A program made the translations under genes and the position numbers. Of a stretch of 18,692 nucleotides of DNA, positions 6,788-14,740 are shown in pieces. Numbering within the stretch: the stretch's first letter is position 1; every line of letters begins with the position of its first letter. Where the stretch lies: assembly GCA_044336815.1 (NCBI GenBank), contig JBIIOU010000023.1, positions 1-18,692 on the forward strand. Reading direction: 5' to 3'. Source of the stretch: GCA-2737125 sp044336815. GTDB lineage: Bacteria; Actinomycetota; Actinomycetes; S36-B12. The notes beneath the pieces were generated by a model. The model saw only the letters and a program-made list of their open reading frames with translations. It ran no database searches and was not told the DNA's origin.

Positions 6788-8820
6788 CGAACAGCCGCCC
6801 AGCGCCGAACTCGACCAACAGCCACCGGCAAAGTATCAGCTACGTCAATGGTGAACCGGTATTCGCGGGCACCACGAGTGGCACGTGCTGGATCCTTGAA
6901 GCGAAGTACTATCTCCCAGCAGTTTCCACCGACCCGGCTAAATGGGCTGTACTCCGTGCCGTAGGTCTGATACTGCAGCCCGTCATTCAAAGCATCCAAG
7001 AATGCCATAGCAATTTGATACCCGTTGGTTGCCGCCAAATTCAGAGCACGCTCAACAGAGATTGATGGATCCTGTGGCGCCCGGAAATAAATCTCCTCTA
7101 AGAAATCTTGTACCGCTAGCTGCACGTCCCTTGATGGTTCAATCCGAAGCCGGGTCCAGATATCGGGTGCTATCACATCGATTCCGAACACTTCGTCATC
7201 CGCACCTGCCGTAGCGGATTCGGATTTGGCTTTTGCCGCAAGCCCCATCTCTTCGCCTTTCAATGCATCACCGTGAACTGCAGCAAGGCACTGCTGCGCC
7301 AAATTCGCCGGATGCCAGCCATAGATACCACGCAACCCATTGCGGTGTAGCTTGCGCAAGGTGGTGCCGTCAAGCAATGTCACGGTGCCGGTTTCAGCAC
7401 TTCCCGGCATAGACACCACCGAGATGGTGCCCTTTGCCTGGCCTTGCAATAGGGCGGCCAACATGTCGTAAACGTCAGAGGCAAAGGGCCCAACCGGGGT
7501 GATCGCAAACCGTGCCTCGTCATTAACTTCAAGTACCCAGATAAGTCGACGAGCCTCGGCGGGATTGGCGTCAAGGTAATCAACCATTGACTGCGGATCA
7601 GATGCCACACCGGTACCGACTCCGTAACCCCCGCCCATCGCTTCGGTAAATGAATCCCGGGTGATTTCGCTACCGAAGTCGTAACTGATGGTGCCGATTG
7701 CAAAAGTGCGCGCAGGGTACTTGATCGATGGCTCAACCACTGCTGGAACTACCGCATCACCCCTTCGCTCCTCGCGCTTGTAGGCCTCACGGGGTAGTGG
7801 TGGTTCGCCGGTGTGATGGGTAGCCGACGAATGTGGTGGCAGTTGAAACTGACTAGCTGACCTTGGAGGCTCTGGCAGCGCCGACGGCGCATCAGGGGCT
7901 GGTTGCAAAGCCAAGATTCGCGCGTTGTCGGCAGCAAATGAGGCAATCGCCACCCCGTCGAAAAGTACTTCGAGGGCTCGATCAACAGCGACCTCACCAC
8001 CGATACACCGATCGGCCCCCGCCCCTGTGCATGGACGTGCCGTTGCTATCAAGACATCACGAACCAACTGTGGGTTCGGCGGGCGGCCAGCCTGCACCAA
8101 AGCCGACGTAATCGCGGTGATCAAACCGGTAAGTACCGGCGCCGCCACACTGGTGCCTTTTTGATTGACTACATCACCATCAGGCTTGGCTCCCAAGACG
8201 TTCTCCCCCGGGCCCATGATCGAATGCCCGTCAAATCGGGAGCCAAAGTTTGTGAAATGCATGGGAGCACCGTCGTCGGCGAGCGCTCCCACCGCGAGAA
8301 CGGTCGGCATTGCGGCCGGTGAACACCAGTTCTCGCCGTAGTCGTTCCCGGCTGGCGCAACAATTATCGCGCCGGCTTCCTCTGCTTTGCGCACTGCATC
8401 GGTGATCCAGGACTGGGTTTGTCCAGTTTGGCTTGGGTGACAAAAAGCGCAATGGATGATTTGAGCTCCCTGCGATAGCGCATATTCAATAGCGCGCGCA
8501 ATCCCGATCTCGGATTCGGCGCTGTCATCATCAACTCCCGATGCGATGAAAAGTCCGCGAGCCCGCGGGGCTAAACCCGGTACTTCACTTCCGGGTTGAC
8601 CAAAAATTACACTCGTGATGTGGGTTGCGTGACCGGTACTACCTTCTGAATCTTCACGGTCATCAAGCCAGTACCCGCGCACCGCTGTTACGTCAGCACC
8701 ATCAAATGATGGGTGAGTGATAACCGGACTACCGTCAATTACGGCGGTGAGCACTCGCGGGTCCCCTTGGGTGAGCGCCCGCAAACGGAGCACCCCCGGC
8801 AGGGTATTTAGATCAGGCAC
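6784..8820 (-). CDS. PatA/PatG-family subtilisin-like RiPP maturation protease (second copy)
   Basis: Predicted serine protease that cuts the modified precursor. The S8 domain (about 1-290) has an intact triad: D29 in AVIDGS, H64 in GHATHIT, S224 in GTSVAAP, with oxyanion N159 in APAGND. After a Pro/Ser-rich linker, residues about 378-678 form the domain shared by cyanobactin proteases: IGTISYDFGSEITRDSF, RGIYGWHPANLAQQC, RALNLAATNGYQIAMAF, YSPFSRVGGNCWEI and YRFTIDVADTLPV. The same blocks occur in the paralogue at 9413-11290. Asp-to-His spacing is 35 residues, compared with about 70 in the PatG macrocyclase (D548/H618), so a macrocyclase-type insertion is not evident. The GTG start has AGGA nine bases upstream, and the preceding gene's TAG overlaps that site. 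There is no signal peptide, so it should act in the cytoplasm. Confidence 0.9.
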   Translation of the reverse strand: MPDLNTLPGVLRLRALTQGDPRVLTAVIDGSPVITHPSFDGADVTAVRGYWLDDREDSEGSTGHATHITSVIFGQPGSEVPGLAPRARGLFIASGVDDDSAESEIGIARAIEYALSQGAQIIHCAFCHPSQTGQTQSWITDAVRKAEEAGAIIVAPAGNDYGENWCSPAAMPTVLAVGALADDGAPMHFTNFGSRFDGHSIMGPGENVLGAKPDGDVVNQKGTSVAAPVLTGLITAITSALVQAGRPPNPQLVRDVLIATARPCTGAGADRCIGGEVAVDRALEVLFDGVAIASFAADNARILALQPAPDAPSALPEPPRSASQFQLPPHSSATHHTGEPPLPREAYKREERRGDAVVPAVVEPSIKYPARTFAIGTISYDFGSEITRDSFTEAMGGGYGVGTGVASDPQSMVDYLDANPAEARRLIWVLEVNDEARFAITPVGPFASDVYDMLAALLQGQAKGTISVVSMPGSAETGTVTLLDGTTLRKLHRNGLRGIYGWHPANLAQQCLAAVHGDALKGEEMGLAAKAKSESATAGADDEVFGIDVIAPDIWTRLRIEPSRDVQLAVQDFLEEIYFRAPQDPSISVERALNLAATNGYQIAMAFLDALNDGLQYQTYGTEYSPFSRVGGNCWEIVLRFKDPARATRGAREYRFTIDVADTLPVAVGRVRRWAAVR

Positions 8821-8828
8821 GAAAATTC

Positions 8829-9215
8829 CTAGCGCTGGGTAAGGCCGCGGATAAACCCAATAGACCTGTCGTCCGCAAATCCAGTTGCCGAAGCGGCGTG
8901 CACCTCCAAAAATTTAGCCCAGTGGGCTAGTGCATAGATACCGGATCCGTTGTGGTTGATATCAACAAAATCATAAACATGGGTAATCCGCACTTCTTCT
9001 CTCACTTTATGTCCTAGAGCGTGCACATTATGACCGGGGTGCTGATCATGGGAGGCAGAAGCAACCGTGTTTCTAATTTTTTCAACTGCCGCACTTGAGG
9101 GGGCTCTTGTATTCACCTTGGCCTTCAACACGGGCTTTTCCGACTTTTCCTTTTTGGGCAACGCCGGACGGGGCGGTGGATTCTCACCCTCTATGGACTT
9201 CTTGACCGCACTCAT
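8829..9215 (-). CDS. Hypothetical 128-residue protein within the RiPP operon
   Basis: I do not recognise this protein. Residues 1-45 are Lys/Pro-rich and probably disordered (PPPRPALPKKEKSEKP). The middle is His-rich (HDQHPGHNVHALGHK, about 56-70). The C-terminal half looks folded, with VYDFVDINHNGSGIYALAHW and a helix ending in RGLTQR. It has no Cys, which argues against its being the thiazole precursor, although Ser/Thr-rich stretches such as APSSAA and TVASAS could in principle carry oxazolines. The ATG overlaps the stop of the preceding small gene (ATGA), and eight bases separate its stop from the next protease, so it is certainly expressed with the cluster. Possible roles are scaffold or leader-binding accessory. 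Confidence 0.7.
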   Translation of the reverse strand: MSAVKKSIEGENPPPRPALPKKEKSEKPVLKAKVNTRAPSSAAVEKIRNTVASASHDQHPGHNVHALGHKVREEVRITHVYDFVDINHNGSGIYALAHWAKFLEVHAASATGFADDRSIGFIRGLTQR

Positions 9216-9400
9216 CTGGACCTATTCCTCGGGGAAAATGAGGCACTTACCCACGGGGATGGGTCGTTGTAGTCAGCCCCGTGGGTTAAGTGCATATAAA
9301 CGTCAAGCAGGTGCTCAATCGTGCCTGAGCTCACATCAACCATCAAAGACGGCTGTACGATTTCCGGCCTCCGCACCGGTGGCGCTTGAATGGGGAACAT
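9212..9400 (-). CDS. Small cyanobactin-cluster accessory protein, PatB/AcyB/McaB-like
   Basis: A 62-residue protein running QAPPVRRPEIVQPSLMVDVS, then GTIEHLLDVYMHLTHGADYNDPSPW. From memory this matches the small PatB/AcyB/McaB-type proteins that sit beside the first protease in cyanobactin clusters; their function is unknown and they are dispensable for product formation in the patellamide case. Position supports the match: it follows the protease gene by a few bases. The tail (SPWVSASFSPRNRSR) is Ser-rich, so a precursor role cannot be excluded, but there is no Cys and no leader/core repeat. Start ATG 9400 has a weak AAGAA about nine bases upstream; an in-frame TTG at 9409 would add three residues. 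Its stop overlaps the next start (ATGA). Confidence 0.65.
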   Translation of the reverse strand: MFPIQAPPVRRPEIVQPSLMVDVSSGTIEHLLDVYMHLTHGADYNDPSPWVSASFSPRNRSR

Positions 9401-9412
9401 GGTTGCCAATTC

Positions 9413-11290
9413 TTAGTGTGCCGTCGTCCAGCTGCGGACATCGCCTAATGTGACCGGCATCAATTCGCTAACATCGACGGTAAAGCGATAGACGCGACGG
9501 GCCCGGCGAGTGTTTTCCGGATCGAAGAACTTCATCTTTACGTCCCATGCATCGGAATCCGCGCGGGCAAAAGGCGACAATTCAGTTTCGATGGATTCAA
9601 GTTGCATGCCACCGCCTAAGGCCTCTGAGAACACCATTGCGGCTTGGAATGCGTTTGTCGCCGCGAAATTAAGAGCTCGATCACTTGACAGTACGCCTAA
9701 GTTGCGTAGGTCGTAGTAAATACGGTCGAGGAATCCGCGCAAGTTAGTCTGAATGGTTTTTAAATCGGCGGTTGCCGTTGACCGACCGCTGACAGCTTCT
9801 GCAGCCTGGGCGATAAGCGCATTTTGCTTCCAGCCATACATGCCGCGTGGACTTTCAAGTTGCAGAACGGGCACCACCTGGCCGGAGAACAAGCGAACGG
9901 TGTTGCCTGTGAGCCTGCCGGGAATGCTTACGCGCTGGATGTAGCTCTCGTCGTCCTCGGCCTGGATTTCACCCGCCAACATGTTTACCAGTAGAGCGTA
10001 CAGATCAGCTCCAAATGCACCGGTCGGCTCCAGTGCATACACGGGGGTTAGTTCTATATTCAAGGTCCAGGTTAATGCCCTAGCCTCAGACAAACTATCG
10101 CTGAGATAAGAAACAAGTTGGCGAGCGTCATAGGGATTCGGGGGCACTATTTCATCGCCGACTTCAACCGGTGGCATCAATTGCTTGAAGGAGTCACGCC
10201 GGGCCTCGGTGCCGAAGTCATAGGACAAGTTACCCAATGCATAAACCATGTTTTGGCCTTCGGGGGCATCAGCCATTGATGGGCGAACCGATGCTGAAGC
10301 AGCAATCTCGCCGCTAGCGTTCTGAGGTGAACCGCCACAACCACATCCGCCTGCTGGGGAGACACCCGCTGGCCCTAAAACCATTGCTTCACTCATTGCC
10401 GCCACTGCTCCTTCAACATCAATAGTTCCTGACAGCAGGCGCTGACAGATATTTATATCATTACTACCACATGGCGCAGAACCACGCAGCATTATTTCAC
10501 GAATCATCGAAGTACTTGGGGCTACCCCCGTCGCGCTCTGGCGGCCACTGGAAAGTAGCAAGGCAGCTAGGCCTGTGACCATCGGGGTCGCAAACGAAGT
10601 TCCGCTGAGCCTTGAAACTCCTCCGCCGGGTACGGCCCCTAGAATATTGGCTCCTGGCGCGGTGATCCCGTTACATGAATAGCCGTGGCCCCAGTTGCTG
10701 AAATCCATTGGCTCACCGGAGGAGTCGATGGCCCCGACCGCCAACGCCGTAGCAGCGGCAGCCGGCACGTGCAGGCATTCACACCCATCGTTACCCGCTG
10801 CGGCGATCAAGAGAACACCCGCCTCGGCGCATCTGACCACCGCATCGGACAGCCATTGATCAGCGACCCCAGTATCTGAGTACTGGCCCCCGGAGAAATT
10901 GATGATGTCGGCGCCTTCTTCAATGGCTAGTTCAATTGCTCTAGCAACTTCTAGCTGAGGGGCACTACCTGTTGCCGCGTCGTATACGGGGATGATAACC
11001 CCTCTAACTCCTGGGCAAATACCCTCAACTTCGGTGCCCGGCTGCCCAAAGAGGATGCTCGCCACATGGGTGCCGTGCTCAGCCATTTTGTTGCCGGCCG
11101 CGGCAGACATGGTGTGTGCCCCTAAAGCCGTGCGGATATCAGAGCCCGCAAATACTTCGTGCGCGAAGTCAACCGGGCCGTCAATTACCGCGACGGTGAC
11201 CTCAGTAGACCCACCGCCTGTCACCTCGTACAGCTCGCGCAAACCTTTTAGTAGGTCTAGGTTGGATACGGTTCCACCATTGGCAGGCAT
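9413..11290 (-). CDS. PatA/PatG-family subtilisin-like RiPP maturation protease (first copy)
   Basis: Predicted S8 serine protease for precursor cleavage. From the ATG at 11290 the product has 625 residues: triad D37 (VAVIDGPVDF), H72 (EHGTHVAS), S232 (SGTSFATP), oxyanion N167 (AAAGND). A Cys-rich linker AGGCGCGGSPQ lies near residue 310. The C-terminal domain (about 345-625) holds ALGNLSYDFGTEARRDSF, RGMYGWKQNALIAQ, RALNFAATNAFQAAMVF and YRFTVDVSELMPV, as in the second copy. Triad spacing is identical in the two copies (35 and 160 residues), pointing to duplication. The frame stays open upstream to 11536, but that extension is Cys/Arg-rich, lies over the DUF4190-like gene and lacks subtilase similarity. 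The ATG at 11290 overlaps that gene's TAA by one base (TAATG), the expected coupled start. Confidence 0.9.
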   Translation of the reverse strand: MPANGGTVSNLDLLKGLRELYEVTGGGSTEVTVAVIDGPVDFAHEVFAGSDIRTALGAHTMSAAAGNKMAEHGTHVASILFGQPGTEVEGICPGVRGVIIPVYDAATGSAPQLEVARAIELAIEEGADIINFSGGQYSDTGVADQWLSDAVVRCAEAGVLLIAAAGNDGCECLHVPAAAATALAVGAIDSSGEPMDFSNWGHGYSCNGITAPGANILGAVPGGGVSRLSGTSFATPMVTGLAALLLSSGRQSATGVAPSTSMIREIMLRGSAPCGSNDINICQRLLSGTIDVEGAVAAMSEAMVLGPAGVSPAGGCGCGGSPQNASGEIAASASVRPSMADAPEGQNMVYALGNLSYDFGTEARRDSFKQLMPPVEVGDEIVPPNPYDARQLVSYLSDSLSEARALTWTLNIELTPVYALEPTGAFGADLYALLVNMLAGEIQAEDDESYIQRVSIPGRLTGNTVRLFSGQVVPVLQLESPRGMYGWKQNALIAQAAEAVSGRSTATADLKTIQTNLRGFLDRIYYDLRNLGVLSSDRALNFAATNAFQAAMVFSEALGGGMQLESIETELSPFARADSDAWDVKMKFFDPENTRRARRVYRFTVDVSELMPVTLGDVRSWTTAH

Positions 11291-11655
11291 TAGGTAGCAC
11301 CGCTTGATCCAGGGGTTATCGAAGCGAGGCCACCGGCGACCAAAACCACAAAGCCAATAACCAGTGCAATAACGATGAGGGCAGCCCACAACCCGATATT
11401 TATCCAGGCCACGATTCTTGCTGCAGTAACTAACTCGCCCCCGTGCCGGGTACCGTTGGAGGCGGCAATTTCCTTTTGACCCAAGGAAGAGAAAACTAGA
11501 GCAATGATCGCGAAAACTATTGGACAGACCACCCAAGAGGCAATCGCGAGCACAAGAGCCGCTATGGCATTACCAGATGTCGATACTTGCTCGCTCTGGC
11601 TAGGTGCCGTCGCTGGCCAGTTGGGATCAGGTGGCGATGGGGGCATTTCGGACAC
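11290..11655 (-). CDS. Small DUF4190-like membrane protein
   Basis: About 121 residues. A Pro/Ser-rich cytoplasmic N-terminus is followed by a membrane segment (AIAALVLAIASWVVCPIVFAIIALVFSS), a polar turn with GQKEIAASNGTRHGG, and a second segment (VAWINIGLWAALIVIALVIGFVVLV). The two-helix pattern with a Gln-Lys-Glu-Ile turn and a repeated alternation of small residues is typical of the DUF4190 proteins common in actinobacteria; the function is unknown. It is the first gene of the RiPP operon and its stop overlaps the protease start, so it may anchor the machinery or protect the host, but this is inference. Start is uncertain: GTG 11655 has AAGG seven bases upstream, ATG 11646 has GAGAG eight bases upstream, and a TTG lies at 11661. 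Confidence 0.75.
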   Translation of the reverse strand: MSEMPPSPPDPNWPATAPSQSEQVSTSGNAIAALVLAIASWVVCPIVFAIIALVFSSLGQKEIAASNGTRHGGELVTAARIVAWINIGLWAALIVIALVIGFVVLVAGGLASITPGSSGAT

Positions 11656-11661
11656 TCTCAA

Positions 11662-11892
11662 ACCTTACCCGCCCACCACAGAAAGCGCTATCCCCCAGCA
11701 ACATTTATTCGCCAAGTGGACACCGAAGATTACGATTTCTCGTCAATTTCGGGTTGGTATTGGGCGCAATAACAAATATCCAGTGGGACCGGGGGTAACC
11801 CCGCGAACTTCTAATAAGTCGCTAGAATTCACGTCCCCTTTTCCCGAGAACCATAAAATGAAAGGAGTCGGTAACGACAGAAAGGATACGGC
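11662..11892. promoter_or_regulatory. Divergent intergenic region between the RiPP operon and the two-component genes
   Basis: This 231-base gap should hold the promoters of both the minus-strand operon and the plus-strand regulator. On the minus strand, TTGACG (11746-11741) resembles a -35 element, and TTGGCG (11715-11710) with GATAGC (11692-11687) at 17-base spacing is a weak promoter candidate. On the plus strand, TAAAAT (11854-11859) resembles a -10, followed by AGAAAGGA as the regulator's ribosome-binding site. CGGGG-GTAA-CCCCG at 11790-11803 is a short inverted repeat and a possible operator or small hairpin. No coding frame with good support was found here. Confidence 0.45.
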
Positions 11893-12564
11893 GTGCGAAT
11901 TGCAATTTTAGAAGATGAAACTTTCTTCCGAAACCTGCTGGCGGACGCCCTCACCCAAACCGGGGTGGTAGAGGTAGTCGCCACCTTCGAGGAGCCGACA
12001 GCCCTGTTAGAGCAGGTCACGGATCTTCACGTTGACGCCGTTATTTTAGACCTAGTTACGTCGATTGGCCAGGCCCCCAACGGCGTCGCCGGCGGACTAG
12101 CCGCTGGCCTTGAAATTCGACGAATGCTCCCGGACTGTGGAATCGTGTTGCTTTCAAATTATGCCGATGCCGCTGTACTGACCCAGGTACCCCTTGACCA
12201 AGTTGGTGGGTGGGCTTACATCTTAAAACGCCGCACCGACGACGTAGCCGCGGTCGTGGCAGCGCTAAATACCGTAATAGCCGGCGACACCATGCTCGAC
12301 CCGTCAATAGCCGAGCAAGGTAACACGGCCGACGCCTGGAATTCCACTGGCTTCACCGCTCATCAAATACGTGTTCTGAGCCTACTTGCCAGTGGCGCAA
12401 GTAATGCCGAAATCGCAGTGCAGTTAAAGGTGTCGATTAAATCGGTTGAACATTCGATAACCACGATTAACAATGCCCTTAAAATTGATTCCGGTAACCC
12501 GAAAGTCAATCCTCGGGTATCAGCAGCAATGGCGTACATGAAATTGTTGAGTGCCTCGCAGTGA
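11893..12564 (+). CDS. NarL/LuxR-family response regulator
   Basis: A 223-residue transcriptional regulator. The receiver domain (1-130) has acidic E7/D8, the phosphoacceptor D53 in VILDL, S88 in VLLSNYAD as the switch residue and K112 in ILKRR. The output domain (about 154-200) is a LuxR-type helix-turn-helix: TAHQIRVLSLLASGASNAEI followed by KVSIKSVEHSITTINNALKI. The receiver loop after D53 is longer than usual (TSIGQAPNGVAGGLAAGLEI). GTG start with AGAAAGGA eight bases upstream. Its stop overlaps the kinase start (GTGA), so the two are co-translated. It reads divergently from the RiPP operon, making that operon a natural candidate target, though no binding site is proven. Confidence 0.92.
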   Translation: MRIAILEDETFFRNLLADALTQTGVVEVVATFEEPTALLEQVTDLHVDAVILDLVTSIGQAPNGVAGGLAAGLEIRRMLPDCGIVLLSNYADAAVLTQVPLDQVGGWAYILKRRTDDVAAVVAALNTVIAGDTMLDPSIAEQGNTADAWNSTGFTAHQIRVLSLLASGASNAEIAVQLKVSIKSVEHSITTINNALKIDSGNPKVNPRVSAAMAYMKLLSASQ

Positions 12565-14609
12565 CCGGCAGTAGCTACCTAAACGGGAACTATGACGGCC
12601 TTCAACACCTGCTGAAGCGCCTGCCAGGATCACCCGGCCTAGGGGTTATCCCATGGGTAGTTCCGTTGCTCTTCGGCCTCGGGGCAGTAAGCGCCGCAAC
12701 TCAAGGCGAGTATGCCCCTGACTGGATACGCATTGGGGTGCTGCTCAACTTCGGAGCGTGGCTAGCTCAAGGGATGGCCCTCGTCCTAATTCGCCGTCGC
12801 GCCGTCGGCATTCAACCTACTGCTGTTGGCGGCTTAATCACTCTCGCTCTCTTTGCGCTAATCGGTGCAGTCGGTGGACTGATATTGGTAATCGGCTATT
12901 CGTCCGCCACCATTCCTAGCCGTCCATATTTCTTTCAACCTTCTTCAGTCATGGCAATTTCAATACTCACCTGGATGTGCGTAGGATCCATCGTTGCCCT
13001 TTCCTACTCTTGGAGAGACCAACTGAACGACACCATGGTTGCGGCGAGCTCAAAGTTAAACGCAAAGGCGCATGCCTCGTCCGAAAGTGCCGAAATAGAC
13101 GCCCGTCAACGGCAAATCGTTATTAGGTCACTCCAAACCAGAGTTCTCCCGCAATTGACTTATGTCCTCAACCAATTACGTTCCATCAATGCTCACACTG
13201 GGAGCCCAACACCATCTCAAAGTGACCTAGCCGACGACGTCGAAATACTCGCCCAACACGAGATTAGATCTATGGCGCATCTACTCCACCCGCAGGGCAT
13301 GGCATTAGGCATTACCCCGGTCCTAACAAGTGTCGCTAATGAATTTCGCGACCAAGTCGAAATTCGGTCCCAGTCAAATCAAGAGCAACCCGCGCCTTCC
13401 GAATTACTCATTCGCGAAGCTGCGGTCACTCTAAGCGAAATACTGCACACCCAAGTAGAACTAACCAGTGAGCCGATCGATGTTGTCGTCGTTTATGGCA
13501 CACAAATGATAAGCATGATAGTTCGCGTTGGAGCAACTGAAATTACCAAAGTGTGCACATCAGTGCCCACACAGAATGACGCCAACATTACCCAGTCAAG
13601 TCGCCGCCAGTGGTTCCGATTTCGCCCCTCGTCCGCATCAATCCCATGGTTTGGCATTTCGCTACTAAACGCCTTCAGTGTCTTAACTGCAACCGCACTG
13701 TCAGGTGCCCATGATTGGTTTGCCGCGGCAGTGGATATTGCAGTCATCACGGGTGGCACTTTCATCCTCTTCTTACTGGTGAAAACTCCACTGATTGGTG
13801 GCTGGTCGGCATCCAATCAGTGGGTTTTTGTCGCTGTTTACGTTGGCTGCCTTGGGGCCTTAGCCGGTGCCGCGTGGGGCACCGCCCTTGGCGAAGAAAC
13901 CCTGAGCTTGGCCTTAATGGGACTAATCTGCGCATTAAGCGTTGGACTCTTCGCTCCCGCACGCAAAGTCTGGGCGAGTGAAACACGCAGATTGCAACAG
14001 GAAATCTACCTGACTGAACTCGAAACGGAGTCGACCGCTTTCGCCGCAGAAAGTGCAGCACGTCAGCAGCGCAATACCGCAGCTGACGTTCTGCACTCTG
14101 TGGTGCAAAGTCGCCTGCTTGGAGTAGCAGGATCAATCGGAAGCGCTAATCCTGGCGAGATCCCGCAGGCCGCTATCGATGCGCTTAGCCAATTGCAACT
14201 TCAAGTAATACCGCAGCTGGTCTCTGAATTAGATAAAGCCAACGAAGGCCCTGAGCCACAGCTCATCACCCAAGAAGCCCTTGCTGACACTTGGCCCAGT
14301 GCGACTTTCACCATGAAGCAAAGTTCGCCTATTCCGGCAAGCACCGTGCCTTTGGTTAACGGCATAATTTTAGAATCTGCAAGTAACGCGGTGGTGCACG
14401 GGCGTGCCACTGAAATTACCATCAACATTGCAGTATGGCCAGCTGCCCTCGAATTCATGGTAGAGGACAACGGGTGTGGCTTCTCATCGCACGCTCGTAA
14501 GGGGTTAGGGCTTCAGGCCCTCGACGCCGTGTCGACGACATTTTCCTTAACACGCCGGCCCAGCGGCGGATCACGGCTGCAGCTACGCGTCCCGTACTTC
14601 ACCGATTAA
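12561..14609 (+). CDS. Histidine kinase with tandem-duplicated membrane/kinase modules, first copy degenerate
   Basis: A 682-residue membrane sensor, presumed partner of the preceding regulator. Module 1: about four membrane helices (28-150), then a HisKA_3-like helix RQIVIRSLQTRV in which Q192 stands where the phosphorylated His should be, and an ATPase-like remnant (about 240-335) without G-boxes. Module 2: about four membrane helices (361-466), then RNTAADVLHSVVQSRL with H512, followed by Ser instead of the usual Asp/Glu, and a HATPase domain with N-box ESASNAVVHG (N609), VEDNGCGF (D636) and GLGL (648-651). Only the second module can be catalytic. No extracellular sensor domain of any size is visible, so it probably senses within the membrane. 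GTG start overlapping the regulator's stop. Confidence 0.88.
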   Translation: MTGSSYLNGNYDGLQHLLKRLPGSPGLGVIPWVVPLLFGLGAVSAATQGEYAPDWIRIGVLLNFGAWLAQGMALVLIRRRAVGIQPTAVGGLITLALFALIGAVGGLILVIGYSSATIPSRPYFFQPSSVMAISILTWMCVGSIVALSYSWRDQLNDTMVAASSKLNAKAHASSESAEIDARQRQIVIRSLQTRVLPQLTYVLNQLRSINAHTGSPTPSQSDLADDVEILAQHEIRSMAHLLHPQGMALGITPVLTSVANEFRDQVEIRSQSNQEQPAPSELLIREAAVTLSEILHTQVELTSEPIDVVVVYGTQMISMIVRVGATEITKVCTSVPTQNDANITQSSRRQWFRFRPSSASIPWFGISLLNAFSVLTATALSGAHDWFAAAVDIAVITGGTFILFLLVKTPLIGGWSASNQWVFVAVYVGCLGALAGAAWGTALGEETLSLALMGLICALSVGLFAPARKVWASETRRLQQEIYLTELETESTAFAAESAARQQRNTAADVLHSVVQSRLLGVAGSIGSANPGEIPQAAIDALSQLQLQVIPQLVSELDKANEGPEPQLITQEALADTWPSATFTMKQSSPIPASTVPLVNGIILESASNAVVHGRATEITINIAVWPAALEFMVEDNGCGFSSHARKGLGLQALDAVSTTFSLTRRPSGGSRLQLRVPYFTD

Positions 14610-14673
14610 CCGGCACCGATGACCTGTCCGTAGCGGTGATATCGGTCTGCGAAAATGCGTTCTGTTCAAGCAA

Positions 14674-14711
14674 ATAAGTGGGGCAGCGACATCAGTCGCT
14701 GCCCCACTTAT
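14674..14711. terminator. Strong hairpin between convergent kinase gene and rpoC
   Basis: A perfect 17-base-pair inverted repeat (14674-14690 with 14695-14711) around the four-base loop ATCA, with a GC-rich core GTGGGGCAGCGAC. It lies between two convergent stops and so can serve both directions, with rpoC the main user. No long T-run follows on either side, so it may act as a transcript-end stabiliser as much as an intrinsic terminator. The rest of the 14610-14740 gap holds only the tandem repeat described next. Confidence 0.75.
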
Positions 14712-14730
14712 CTATACCCACTTATCTATA
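14703..14730. repeat. Two exact tandem copies of a 14-bp unit
   Basis: CCCACTTATCTATA occurs at 14703-14716 and again at 14717-14730. The first copy overlaps the right arm of the hairpin, so the duplication repeats the end of the stem plus its flank. It is probably a replication-slippage product without its own function. Confidence 0.85.
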
Positions 14731-14740
14731 CCTGCTGAAC

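Noticed and set aside
11291..11536. An 82-residue N-terminal extension of the first protease.
   Set aside because: It lies over the DUF4190-like gene in another frame, is Cys/Arg-rich without subtilase similarity, and the ATG at 11290 overlaps the upstream stop as expected for a coupled start.
11858..11911. Short plus-strand ORF (17 codons) starting at the ATG at 11858 before the response regulator.
   Set aside because: It runs past the regulator's start in another frame. AAAGGA and GTG 11893 give a better gene model, and nothing suggests a leader peptide.
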